From the NCBI RefSeq assembly GCF_030997045.1, contig NZ_CP116899.1, positions 5,294,001 through 5,358,000 of the forward strand: 64,000 bases of DNA, in the 5' to 3' direction. The notes below the pieces were generated by a model that saw only the letters and a list, made by a program, of their open reading frames with translations, had not been told where the DNA came from and searched no databases. The DNA comes from Microbulbifer sp. TB1203 (GTDB taxonomy: Bacteria > Pseudomonadota > Gammaproteobacteria > Pseudomonadales > Cellvibrionaceae). The translations under genes and the position numbers were made by a program. Below, in pieces: positions 1 to 7,906 of this stretch. Positions within the stretch are counted from its first letter, which is position 1. Every line of letters starts with the position of its first letter.

Positions 1-526
1 AGAGCTGGAAAACTACCTTCTGCTCACCCGTGAACAGGGGGTGGACCCCACTGCGCTCGTGGGTTCCTATGCCGGTGCCATGGGGTTCGGCCAGTTTATG
101 CCCTCCAGCTACCGCGCCTTCGCGGTGGACTTCAATGGTGACGGCCGGGTGGATATCTGGACAGACACCACTGATGCCATCGGCAGTGTGGCCAACTATT
201 TTGCCGAGCACGGCTGGAAGCCCGGGGAGCCGGTCACTGTATTGAGCCAGCCGCGTCCCAACGCCGACATGACCCTCGTGAACGACTCCCTGGACCTGAA
301 CTGGACCGTGGGCGAACTGGCGGAAAAAGGCTTTCCCACCACCGCCCAGGTGGAGGCGGACACGGCCGCCAATGTTTTCTCTCTGCAGTTGAAGAAAGGC
401 AAGCAGTACTGGATCGGCCTGAACAACTTCTATGTGATCACCCGCTACAACCGCAGTCGCCTCTATGCCATGGCGGCTTATGAATTGGGCCGGGAGATCG
501 TCAAGGCCCGCGGCGGCAAGCCGTAA
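1..526 (+). CDS. mltB: Lytic murein transglycosylase B, C-terminal part (5' truncated by window)
   Basis: Membrane-bound lytic transglycosylase that cleaves the MurNAc-GlcNAc bond of peptidoglycan to give 1,6-anhydro ends. The reading frame is open from base 2, so the gene starts outside the window; about 174 residues are visible. The stretch GAMGFGQFMPSSYR is the SLT_2/MltB signature around the substrate cleft, and the later YNRSRLYAMAAYELG segment is the usual MltB C-terminal helix. The catalytic glutamate lies upstream of the window. No C-terminal peptidoglycan-binding domain follows. It is the first gene of the classic mltB-rlpA-dacA-ybeD-lipB-lipA order of gammaproteobacteria. Confidence 0.93.
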   Translation, partial: ELENYLLLTREQGVDPTALVGSYAGAMGFGQFMPSSYRAFAVDFNGDGRVDIWTDTTDAIGSVANYFAEHGWKPGEPVTVLSQPRPNADMTLVNDSLDLNWTVGELAEKGFPTTAQVEADTAANVFSLQLKKGKQYWIGLNNFYVITRYNRSRLYAMAAYELGREIVKARGGKP

Positions 527-530
527 GGTA

Positions 531-585
531 TTCCCGGGAGCGCCGGGCTCCAGCTCGGCTTGCGGGCCGCGGGCCCGCTCGGAAA
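531..585. repeat. Palindromic intergenic repeat, family CCGAGCTGGAGCTCGG, copy 1
   Basis: About 50 bases of GC-rich palindromic sequence (core GCTCCAGCTCGGC, then GCGGGCC twice). It matches the reverse complement of 9317-9362 with few differences; a third short version is at 9148-9173. It looks like a REP-type repeat between mltB and rlpA. No function is visible beyond hairpin potential. Confidence 0.6.
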
Positions 586-737
586 AACTGTGGCGTGGGT
601 CATGTCGAATTCACCGCTGCCCGTTTAAACTGAACCTTTTCCTGCTTCGATAATCCATAGAACCTGATTTTAAAAACCATTCCTGATAACAATGGCTTTG
701 GGACGCGGAGTTTTTGTACCGCGCGCCGGGGGGAAGC

Positions 738-1604
738 ATGTACAAGAACAACGCCCGCCTGGGTGCGGGATTGATCCTTCTATTGCTTGCGGGTTGCGGT
801 GGCCAGCAGAGCAAGCCCGCAAAACCCGCGGGGGATATGGTCAGAGATAGCGGCCCGCCGGTGCCGGTGGATATGCTGGCGGCACCGGAACCCACGCCGG
901 TGCGCGAGCCGGTGGGTGTGGCCGGCAACAAATCCCCCTACGTCGTCAACGGGGTTACCTACAAGGTTCGCAACGGCGCCCAAGGCTATCGGGAGCAGGG
1001 GCACGCCTCCTGGTACGGTACCAAGTTCCACGGCAGGCGCACTGCCAATGGCGAGGTCTACAATATGTATGCCATGTCCGCCGCGCACAAAACTCTTCCG
1101 CTGCCCAGCTACGCCAAGGTCACCAACCTGGAAAACGGCCGCAGCGTGATCGTGCGGATTAACGATCGCGGCCCATTCGTCCCGGGCCGCATTATCGATT
1201 TGAGTTACACTGCCGCGCAGAAACTCGGCTACATCAACAAGGGTGTGACCCGGGTGGAAGTGGTGGCGCTGGACCCGGAGACACTGCCGACGGCGGGAGA
1301 AACGCTGGCGGTGGAAAAAGACGTTTCCGCGCGGGAAGCCCTGGCGGAAGATGCCAGCTTCAAGCTGCCCGCGAATACCTTCCTGCAGGTGGGTGCCTAC
1401 GGCAGCCCTTCCCAGGCAGACAAGGTGCGCGGGCGGGTATCGGCTGTTGTCGACTATCCTGTATCGGTCAGTCCCGTTGAGCGCGCGGGCAAAACGCTCT
1501 ACCGTGTACGCATCGGGCCCATCTCCCAGCAGCGGGCGCTGGTGGCGCTGCGGGAATCGGTGGAAAAGAACCGGCTCGGCCAGCCTCAGGTGGTTTACGA
1601 CTAG
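738..1604 (+). CDS. rlpA: RlpA septal ring lytic transglycosylase, lipoprotein
   Basis: Outer-membrane lipoprotein that acts on denuded peptidoglycan at the septum. The ATG at 738 gives a 288-residue protein with a lipoprotein signal (LLLLAGC, lipidated Cys at residue 20); an upstream TTG at 714 is less likely because it would place extra residues before the signal. Residues about 88-175 form the double-psi beta-barrel (HASWYGTKFHGRRTANGE and VRINDRGPF motifs). Residues about 213-288 form a SPOR domain (FLQVGAYGSPSQADKV), which binds denuded glycan strands. It lies between mltB and dacA, consistent with a cell-wall cluster. Confidence 0.93.
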   Translation: MYKNNARLGAGLILLLLAGCGGQQSKPAKPAGDMVRDSGPPVPVDMLAAPEPTPVREPVGVAGNKSPYVVNGVTYKVRNGAQGYREQGHASWYGTKFHGRRTANGEVYNMYAMSAAHKTLPLPSYAKVTNLENGRSVIVRINDRGPFVPGRIIDLSYTAAQKLGYINKGVTRVEVVALDPETLPTAGETLAVEKDVSAREALAEDASFKLPANTFLQVGAYGSPSQADKVRGRVSAVVDYPVSVSPVERAGKTLYRVRIGPISQQRALVALRESVEKNRLGQPQVVYD

Positions 1605-1650
1605 AAGCTATCTCCAACAAAATACGAGGAATTCAAAGAGACAACTGCCC

Positions 1651-2799
1651 ATGATCAAACGCCTTATCGCCTGCACCCTCCTGTTTATCTGCGCCGCACT
1701 GGCCCAGGCTGAACAGTCGCTGATTCCCGCGCCACCACAGCTGGCCGCCACCGCCTATATATTGGTCGACGCGCACACCGGACAAGTGCTGGTGGAGCAC
1801 GACGCCGACAAGCAGGTCCCCCCGGCCAGCCTGACCAAAATGATGACCGCCTACATAGTGTCGGAAGAGATCGAGAAGGGCAGTATCAAAGAGACCGACC
1901 AGGTGCGCATCTCCGAAAAGGCCTGGCGCAAGGGCGGCTCCAAGATGTTTGTCAAAGTTGGAAACAAGGTGCCGGTCATCGACCTGCTGCGCGGCGTGAT
2001 CGTGCAGTCCGGCAACGACGCCAGCATCGCCCTGGCGGAGCATGTCTCCGGCAGTGAGGAAGTGTTCGCCGAGGTGATGAACCAGCAGGCGGAACTGCTG
2101 GGTATGCGCGACACCCATTTCGTCAACGCCACCGGCTGGCCGGCGGAGGGACATCTCACCACCGCCCGCGACCTGGCCACCCTGGCCCGGGCGGTGATTG
2201 CCGATCATCCCCAGCACTACGACATCTACTCGGAGAAGTATTTCAGCTACGCCGGGATCAACCAGCCCAACCGCAACAGGCTGTTGTGGCGGGATCCCTC
2301 GGTGGATGGCCTCAAGACTGGCCACACGGAGGCGGCGGGCTACTGCCTGGTGGCCTCCGCGGTGAAGCGCGGCATGCGCCTTATCGCCGTAGTGCTGGGC
2401 ACCGACAGCGATGAGAAGCGCGCGGCTGAGACCCAGAAGCTTCTCGCCTACGGTTTCCGTTACTTCCAGACCCACAAGGTGTACAGCAAGGACGACATAC
2501 TGCAGACCGAGCGCGTCTGGGGCGGCAAGTCCGCCCAGGTGGGTATCTCGGTCCAGGAAGACGTCTTCGTCACCATCCCCCGTGGCGGCGAGGAGAACAT
2601 CAAGGCCGACCTGATCATCGACGGCGAGCTGGAAGCGCCGCTGGAGAAGGGCCAGCCGGTGGGCAAGGTCGTGGTCACCCTGGACGGCGAAACCGTGGCC
2701 GACATACCCGCGGTGGCCGCCGAGGAAGTGGAAAAGGCCGGCTTCTTCAAGCGTATCTGGGATTCGATCAAGCGTTTCGTGATGGGCCTCTTTAGTTGA
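1651..2799 (+). CDS. dacA: D-alanyl-D-alanine carboxypeptidase (PBP5/6 type)
   Basis: Low-molecular-weight penicillin-binding protein that trims the terminal D-Ala of peptidoglycan pentapeptides in the periplasm. The ATG at 1651 gives 382 residues with a signal peptide ending near Ala20 (AALAQA). All three serine-peptidase motifs are present: SLTK at 60-63, SGN in VQSGNDAS, and KTG in LKTGHTEAAG. A C-terminal beta-rich PBP5_C domain and an amphipathic anchor-like tail (FFKRIWDSIKRFVMGLFS) follow, as in E. coli PBP5. It starts 46 bases after rlpA, so co-transcription is likely. Confidence 0.95.
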   Translation: MIKRLIACTLLFICAALAQAEQSLIPAPPQLAATAYILVDAHTGQVLVEHDADKQVPPASLTKMMTAYIVSEEIEKGSIKETDQVRISEKAWRKGGSKMFVKVGNKVPVIDLLRGVIVQSGNDASIALAEHVSGSEEVFAEVMNQQAELLGMRDTHFVNATGWPAEGHLTTARDLATLARAVIADHPQHYDIYSEKYFSYAGINQPNRNRLLWRDPSVDGLKTGHTEAAGYCLVASAVKRGMRLIAVVLGTDSDEKRAAETQKLLAYGFRYFQTHKVYSKDDILQTERVWGGKSAQVGISVQEDVFVTIPRGGEENIKADLIIDGELEAPLEKGQPVGKVVVTLDGETVADIPAVAAEEVEKAGFFKRIWDSIKRFVMGLFS

Positions 2800-3043
2800 A
2801 TGCGGAATGATGAATGATGAATGCGAACAAATCTGTCGGGAACAGATTTGCGCAGCCGGAGGCTGCCCCGAAGGGGTGAAGCACAGGGATGTACTTCATG
2901 AATACGCGGTCTGACATAGTGCCGTGGGGATGTGCTCCTTGGCCGCGATCGATCACTCGGAGTGACCGATAGAGCGATCGTGGCCACACCTCTCCCACAC
3001 CCAGATACTATTCCGCATTCCGCATTCCGCATTCATCATTCCC
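2798..3043. repeat. Intergenic repeat element with inverted GAATGCGGAATGAT-type ends
   Basis: The dacA-ybeD gap begins with runs of GAATGCG/GAATGAT (2798-2827) and ends with the inverted words GCATTCC/ATTCATCATTCC (3011-3043), so the roughly 245-base segment is bounded by imperfect inverted repeats. Inside are an 8-bp stem CAAATCTG/CAGATTTG around 2827-2852 and a CACTCGGAGTG palindrome. A related CAAATCCG/CGGATTTG stem occurs in the element at 40284-40476. The organisation suggests a non-autonomous mobile repeat. A candidate -10 box TATAAT at 3055-3060 follows and may serve ybeD-lipB-lipA. Confidence 0.55.
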
Positions 3044-3101
3044 TCCCTCCGCTGTATAATCCCGGCCCGACACGCACACGGGCGTGCCCGACGAGAGCGG
3101 T

Positions 3102-3389
3102 ATGAGCGAAGATTCCAAAGATCCCCAAGTGCCCCCCAAAATCGAATTCCCCTGCGAGGACTACCCCGTCAAGGTCGTGCGCGATTCCGATGACCAGGTG
3201 CACGAATTCGTTCTGGAAGTGATGCGCCGCCACGCGCCGGATCTGGACGAGGAGCGCATCACCCTGCGCGAGAGCCGCAACGGCAGGTTTACCTCCGTGA
3301 CCTTCTTTATCGTCGCCACAGGCGAGCCGCAGCTGCAGGCACTGTTCGAGGAACTGAAGGCTCACCCGTCCGTGCATATGGTGCTCTGA
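3102..3389 (+). CDS. ybeD: YbeD/DUF493 family protein
   Basis: Small ferredoxin-fold-like regulatory protein of the DUF493 family, almost always beside lipB in gammaproteobacteria; its biochemical role is not settled. The ATG at 3102 gives 95 residues; a GTG at 3084 in the same frame would add six residues but has no better ribosome site. Typical features are IEFPCEDYPVKVV near the start and the alternating beta/alpha pattern ending in HPSVHMVL. Its stop overlaps the lipB start (TGATG), so the genes are translationally coupled. Confidence 0.9.
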   Translation: MSEDSKDPQVPPKIEFPCEDYPVKVVRDSDDQVHEFVLEVMRRHAPDLDEERITLRESRNGRFTSVTFFIVATGEPQLQALFEELKAHPSVHMVL

Positions 3390-4087
3390 TGACCACCGTA
3401 AGAGAGCTGGGCAGGCGCGGCTATGAGACCGTGTGGCGCGCCATGTCCCACTATACCGATACCCGCGATGCCGACAGCCCGGACGAGATCTGGTGTGTGG
3501 AGCACGAGCCGGTGTTCACCCAGGGGCAGGCGGGCAGGGCGGAGCACCTGCTGAATCCCGGCGATATCCCGGTAGTGCAGGTGGATCGCGGCGGGCAGGT
3601 GACCTACCACGGCCCCGGTCAACTGGTGGTCTATCCGCTGCTGGATCTTAAGCGCGCCAAAGTGGGTGTGCGCGAGCTGGTTACCGCTCTGGAGAGCGCC
3701 ACAGTAGCCATGCTGGCGGAGTTCGGCATTCGGGCCGCGCCCCGCGCCGATGCACCGGGCGTCTACCTGAGCGAAGGCCCCCGTGCCGGCAACAAGGTCG
3801 CCTCCATCGGCTTGCGCGTGCGCCGCGGTTGCAGCTTTCACGGCATCGCCATCAATATCGATATGGACCTGGCGCCCTTCCTGCGCATCAACCCCTGCGG
3901 CTACGCGGGCCTGCAGATGGTGCAGGTGGCGGAGCTGGTCCAACCGGTGCCCGGCTGGCGGGCGGTGGCGGAAATCTATGTGCGCGAATTACTGGGCACC
4001 TTGAACTTGTCCGAGGCCCACTGGGAAACGGCGGACGAAAGCATTTTTACGGCGTGCAGCGCCGCAAAGGAAACGAGCAATGGCTGA
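3389..4087 (+). CDS. lipB: Octanoyl-ACP:protein octanoyltransferase
   Basis: Transfers octanoyl from acyl carrier protein to the lipoyl domains of 2-oxoacid dehydrogenases and the glycine cleavage H protein, the first step of lipoate synthesis. The 232-residue protein carries the family motifs RGGQVTYHGPGQLVVYP (about 67-83), the catalytic lysine in GNKVASIGLRV (K136) and the catalytic cysteine in INPCGYAGLQ (C170), matching the E. coli K135/C169 pair. The ATG overlaps the ybeD stop by one base, and the gene ends just inside the start of lipA. Confidence 0.96.
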   Translation: MTTVRELGRRGYETVWRAMSHYTDTRDADSPDEIWCVEHEPVFTQGQAGRAEHLLNPGDIPVVQVDRGGQVTYHGPGQLVVYPLLDLKRAKVGVRELVTALESATVAMLAEFGIRAAPRADAPGVYLSEGPRAGNKVASIGLRVRRGCSFHGIAINIDMDLAPFLRINPCGYAGLQMVQVAELVQPVPGWRAVAEIYVRELLGTLNLSEAHWETADESIFTACSAAKETSNG

Positions 4088-5063
4088 GAGACCCGATCTG
4101 GTACCGGTAAAACGCACGCGCCGCTTACAGCAGGGCGAAAAATTGCGCGACGGCGATAAAGTTGAACGCATCCCGGTCAAGGTGATCGCCAGCGACAACC
4201 TGCTGCGCAAGCCGGACTGGATTCGCGTGAAAGTGCCCGCCTCCAAGGAGGTGGACCGTATCAAGAGCATTTTGCGCTCGCAGAAACTCGCCACCGTGTG
4301 CGAGGAGGCCAGCTGCCCGAACCTGGGTGAGTGTTTCAGCGGCGGCACCGCGACGTTCATGATCATGGGCGAGATCTGCACCCGCCGCTGCCCCTTCTGC
4401 GACGTCGGCCACGGCAAACCCCTGCCACTCGATCCGGAAGAGCCCCAACATTTGGCCGAGGCCATCTCCGCCATGGGCCTGCGCTACGTGGTGATCACCT
4501 CCGTGGATCGGGACGACCTGCGCGACGGCGGCGCCCAGCACTTCGCCGAGTGTATCAAGCGTTCCCGCGAAATGTCCCCGAACCTGCAGGTGGAAATTCT
4601 CACCCCGGATTTCCGCGGGCGTATGGACGTGGCCCTGGATATTCTCGAAGCCGAGGCCCCGGACGTGTTCAACCACAACCTGGAAACCGTCCCCCGCCTG
4701 TACCGCGAATCCCGCCCCGGTGCCAACTACAAGTGGTCGCTGAAACTGCTGCAGGAATACAAGAAGCGCCGCCCGGACGTGCTCACCAAATCCGGCCTGA
4801 TGGTGGGCCTGGGCGAAGAGAAGGAGGAGATCTTCGCCGTGCTGGACGATATGCGCGCGCACGATATCGACATGCTCACCATCGGCCAGTACCTGCAACC
4901 GAGCAAGGAACACCTGCCGGTGCAGCGCTACGTGCACCCGGACGAATTCGAAGAGTACCGCCGCTACGCCGAACAGATCGGCTTCAAACACGCCGCCTGT
5001 GGGCCGCTGGTACGCTCTTCTTATCATGCCGACAAGCAGGCGCACGGAGAAAAGGTCAGTTGA
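4080..5063 (+). CDS. lipA: Lipoyl synthase
   Basis: Radical SAM enzyme that inserts two sulfurs into protein-bound octanoyl groups. It has 327 residues, normal for the family. The auxiliary cluster cysteines are in CEEASCPNLGEC (C74, C79, C85), the SAM cluster cysteines in CTRRCPFC (C100, C104, C107), and the auxiliary-cluster serine in VRSSYHAD near the C-terminus. It overlaps lipB by eight bases, so the two steps of lipoate assembly are made from one message. Confidence 0.97.
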   Translation: MAERPDLVPVKRTRRLQQGEKLRDGDKVERIPVKVIASDNLLRKPDWIRVKVPASKEVDRIKSILRSQKLATVCEEASCPNLGECFSGGTATFMIMGEICTRRCPFCDVGHGKPLPLDPEEPQHLAEAISAMGLRYVVITSVDRDDLRDGGAQHFAECIKRSREMSPNLQVEILTPDFRGRMDVALDILEAEAPDVFNHNLETVPRLYRESRPGANYKWSLKLLQEYKKRRPDVLTKSGLMVGLGEEKEEIFAVLDDMRAHDIDMLTIGQYLQPSKEHLPVQRYVHPDEFEEYRRYAEQIGFKHAACGPLVRSSYHADKQAHGEKVS

Positions 5064-5578
5064 GTTACAACCCTCTACTTCGATAAATGTTATGCACGTC
5101 GATGGGTTGTACTGAAGGTCTCAGCTCGAGAATCAGGGAGTTTCCCGCTGACGGTCTCTACTGGCGTGTGAACTGGACTGGGCTGCCGAAAGGAATCGTA
5201 AGATTTCTTTGGCACTCCATTTTCAGGTAATCATCAGCCCGCCCCTTGCCTCACCAAAACTCATTCTGTTTGCACTACGGGTATACTGTGTCTCGGTATA
5301 TCCCGCTAAGTCTTTCTCAACAAGAATTATCATGCATTTTGGTATAAGTTCGCTTTTTTACAGAGTTTGATGACGTATTAATACAATAAAAATAATTAAA
5401 TCTATATTCGATTTTTGACGCAGGGCTGTCATGTTATTTTATACGTCTATATATCAATGAAATGTTGACAAATATTTCGCAATAAAATGAAATTGTGGGT
5501 GCGTATTCGAGGTTTTCGATACGTATACAGGGATAAATTCTTTCCCGAATTTTTAGCATATGGAAAAAGGAAATTCAG
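5064..5578. other. Gene-free stretch becoming AT-rich before the cysteine-rich gene
   Basis: No coding frame, tRNA or repeat recognised. From about 5330 the composition drops sharply to AT-rich, unlike the flanking genes, and stays so into the next gene; this is a hint that the downstream gene came in by transfer. No clear terminator for lipA was found. Confidence 0.5.
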
Positions 5579-6178
5579 ATGGATCAGGATGTCAAAGAGA
5601 AAACCGTATCGACCAGTCAGCATGATTTAACGGAAAGTCAAAAGAAGGAACTTTCTGCACTTTCAAAAGCGACATATGATTCCGAAGTTAAGCGCTACCA
5701 GACATTGATAAGTAAAGATCAAAAGCTTGCTAGTGTTTTGTGCGGTTGTTATCCGCCGCCCCCACCCCCGCAGTGCTGTCCAGTAGATATGTGCGGTTGC
5801 TTCTGTCTTTCCTCGTGTGGATCTCATTCCTGCGGGTGTGGGGAGTGGGACGAATATGTCAGTATCACCTGCAGTGGGGGAACATGGGGTCCAGAGGGCA
5901 GTCCTCCTCTTCGTTTTAATTTTAACGGGTACGTTGAGGCAACAATTCCTGCCCCGGTAACTATTGATGAAGAGCTTCAGTTCTTTGGCTACATTGATAG
6001 CTCCGCAAGTATTTATGGGAACAACAGAAAAATCAGGCTGCTTGTGTCCCGTCCCAACATTGTGTCAATCATGATTTATGGTGACTACGGCAGGCCGATA
6101 GGCACTATTTCTGCTCATTCACCCTATCAATTTAGCTCAGGCTTCGCTGCCATGGGATCCGCTAATATTTCAAGTTAG
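5579..6178 (+). CDS. Cysteine-rich protein of unknown function
   Basis: Not recognised. The protein has 199 residues with no signal peptide or membrane segment. Residues about 1-55 are charged and likely helical. A cluster around residues 55-85 follows, with twelve cysteines in about 31 residues, interrupted by a six-proline run (VLCGCYPPPPPPQCC, CGCFCLSSCGSHSCGCG). The C-terminal 110 residues look beta-rich (PLRFNFNGYVEATIPAP, IRLLVSRPNIVSIMIYG). The AAAGGA box about 9 bases before the ATG supports the start. The cysteine density suggests metal binding or a heavily crosslinked peptide, but that is inference. The gene is AT-rich compared with its neighbours and stands alone, ending before a strong terminator. 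Confidence 0.7.
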   Translation: MDQDVKEKTVSTSQHDLTESQKKELSALSKATYDSEVKRYQTLISKDQKLASVLCGCYPPPPPPQCCPVDMCGCFCLSSCGSHSCGCGEWDEYVSITCSGGTWGPEGSPPLRFNFNGYVEATIPAPVTIDEELQFFGYIDSSASIYGNNRKIRLLVSRPNIVSIMIYGDYGRPIGTISAHSPYQFSSGFAAMGSANISS

Positions 6179-6255
6179 GACGGCAATCGTTTATCTATTA
6201 GACGATTGCACCTTACAATGGAATATGTGCCATTGCCAATGGCAGTGCATAAAAA

Positions 6256-6284
6256 CACAGAGCCGGCGTCACGCCGGCTCTGTG
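6256..6284 (+). terminator. Strong hairpin, 13-bp perfect stem
   Basis: CACAGAGCCGGCG (6256-6268), a TCA loop and the exact complement (6272-6284). It is preceded by five A's and followed by CTGTTT, so it may act as an intrinsic terminator for the cysteine-rich gene, and possibly in both directions. Confidence 0.75.
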
Positions 6285-6518
6285 CTGTTTGATGGCTCGG
6301 TATTGATTGTTACCGGGTCGATTCACTTGGTACCGCTGTATTACAGTCGGGGCCGAAACACCTTCTTCAGGTTGATCACAAGATAGCCTTGGACGGGATC
6401 GGCGGGGGGCGGAGTGGATAATCGCAAATTGCTCTCCGTTGAACATTTCCCCGATTTTAGCCTACTGTTGTCTGTATCCCATGGAAAAGCCCCTGCACCT
6501 GTCCAGGAGGAAGTAACG

Positions 6519-6899
6519 ATGACTGTTGGCAACCGACCCGGATCACTGGCGCTGATCATTGGCGCCCTGCTGGTGTGGTCCAGCGTGTCCCCGGCCCATC
6601 ACGGCTGGGGCTGGGCCACGGATGAAGAGTTTGAAATCACCGGTACCATTACCGACGTACGCCTGGGAAATCCCCACGGCGAAGTGACCATTGAGGTGGA
6701 TGGCTCGGAGTGGGTGATTGAAGTCGGGCAGCCGTGGCGTAACAAGCGGGCGGGGTTGAAGGACGAACTGCTCAGCGTAGGCCGCGAGATCACCGTACAT
6801 GGGCATCGCTCCGCCCGGAAGGGCCAGCGCCTGGTGAAGGCGGAGCGCGTGGTGATCGATGGCGAGGATTACAACCTCTACCCGGGACGTGACTCCTGA
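6519..6899 (+). CDS. DUF6152-type small exported protein
   Basis: The ATG at 6519 is preceded by a perfect AGGAGG (6505-6510), giving 126 residues with a signal peptide (about 1-26, ending SPAHH). The mature part, starting HHGWGWATDEEFEITGT, matches the small beta-barrel (OB-like) proteins of the DUF6152 family: a strand-rich fold with TVRLGNPHGE-like and GREITVHGHRS segments. Function is unknown; family members often neighbour copper or redox-related membrane proteins. It overlaps the next gene by about 11 bases, so the two form an operon. Confidence 0.7.
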   Translation: MTVGNRPGSLALIIGALLVWSSVSPAHHGWGWATDEEFEITGTITDVRLGNPHGEVTIEVDGSEWVIEVGQPWRNKRAGLKDELLSVGREITVHGHRSARKGQRLVKAERVVIDGEDYNLYPGRDS

Positions 6900-7380
6900 C
6901 GACTCGCTGAGCCGTCTCATGGAGCCCTGGCTGATTGCCCTGGAAAGCTCCGGGATAGCCACGACACTGCGTAACTCAGTGTGGCTGTATCCGCTGGTCA
7001 ACACCGGCCATGTCCTTGGGGTGGCCCTACTGTTTGGCGGTATCGTGCCATTGGATCTGCGTCTGCTGGGCCTGTGGCGCAACCTGCCCCTGGCTCCACT
7101 ATGGCAGGTGTTGCGGATCACGTCCGCGGCAGGGTTGGCGGTCGCGGTGGTTTGCGGGACCCTGCTGTTTTCCACCCGCGCCACCGAATACGCGGTCTCT
7201 CCCTGGTTCCAGGCCAAGATGCTGGTGGTACTGCTGGCCGTCACTAACGCACTCTGGTTGGCTTGGTATACGCGGGTTGGTGGACCGTGGAAAGCCGACG
7301 TCGCCAGACTGCCGGCGGCCATTTCACTGGTGGCCTGGGGGGCGGCGCTTTGCCTGGGGCGGCTGCTGGGGTATTTCTGA
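6889..7380 (+). CDS. Integral membrane protein, DUF6644-like
   Basis: The GTG at 6889 gives 163 residues; the ATG at 6919 (MEPWLIALE) is an alternative start. Four hydrophobic segments are visible: VWLYPLVNTGHVLGVALLFGG, VLRITSAAGLAVAVVCGTLLF, AKMLVVLLAVTNALWLAW-like and LPAAISLVAWGAALCLGRLLG. The histidine in the first helix and the general pattern resemble DUF6644/DUF2214-type small membrane proteins, sometimes suspected of haem binding. Overlap with the DUF6152 gene suggests they work together at the membrane. No catalytic role can be assigned. Confidence 0.65.
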   Translation: MTPDDSLSRLMEPWLIALESSGIATTLRNSVWLYPLVNTGHVLGVALLFGGIVPLDLRLLGLWRNLPLAPLWQVLRITSAAGLAVAVVCGTLLFSTRATEYAVSPWFQAKMLVVLLAVTNALWLAWYTRVGGPWKADVARLPAAISLVAWGAALCLGRLLGYF

Positions 7381-7906
7381 TTACCGGACGTCAACTGCCC
7401 GACAGGTGTTCCTCCAACTCAGTCCGGAACGCCGCCTGTACCTCCATTTTCCCCGAAGTGGCAGGAAACTGGTGGGCATATTTGCCGATGCCACCTTCCA
7501 ACGAGAATCACCACAGTTACACATCTTCTTCCTCCCGCCCACCGCGGGGTGAAGTCAGCGTGGCGGCATTTCCTTCCAGCATAGAGGCCCACAGTATTGA
7601 CTTTAAAAATGGGCCGAAACACAATCATTATTGTAGTACTAATAATATTAATTTGGGTTTCCTATTCTTACGCTGGCCATCTTCAATGAAATGCTGAGCG
7701 CCAAGCTGAAACTGCATTCAAGAATTGGCTGTTTCATCCAGTATGCCGGGCCGTGTTACCTAATCGGTTTCAGCTCGAAATTCTGATACATCAAGTCTCT
7801 TGTTTTTCGGAGGTAAACTGCCGGGCAATATAAAAACACTGCGTTTTTTCTCATGCCATCGATATTTTTTATTAAGGATAATGCAACGGTGAATGAAGGA
7901 GCTTTT
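7381..7906. other. Gene-free stretch upstream of the GH16 gene
   Basis: Several short chance frames, none with convincing coding features. It becomes AT-rich after 7600. A GAAGGAG ribosome site (7895-7901) directly precedes the GH16 start. No LacI-type palindrome was seen here. Confidence 0.4.
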
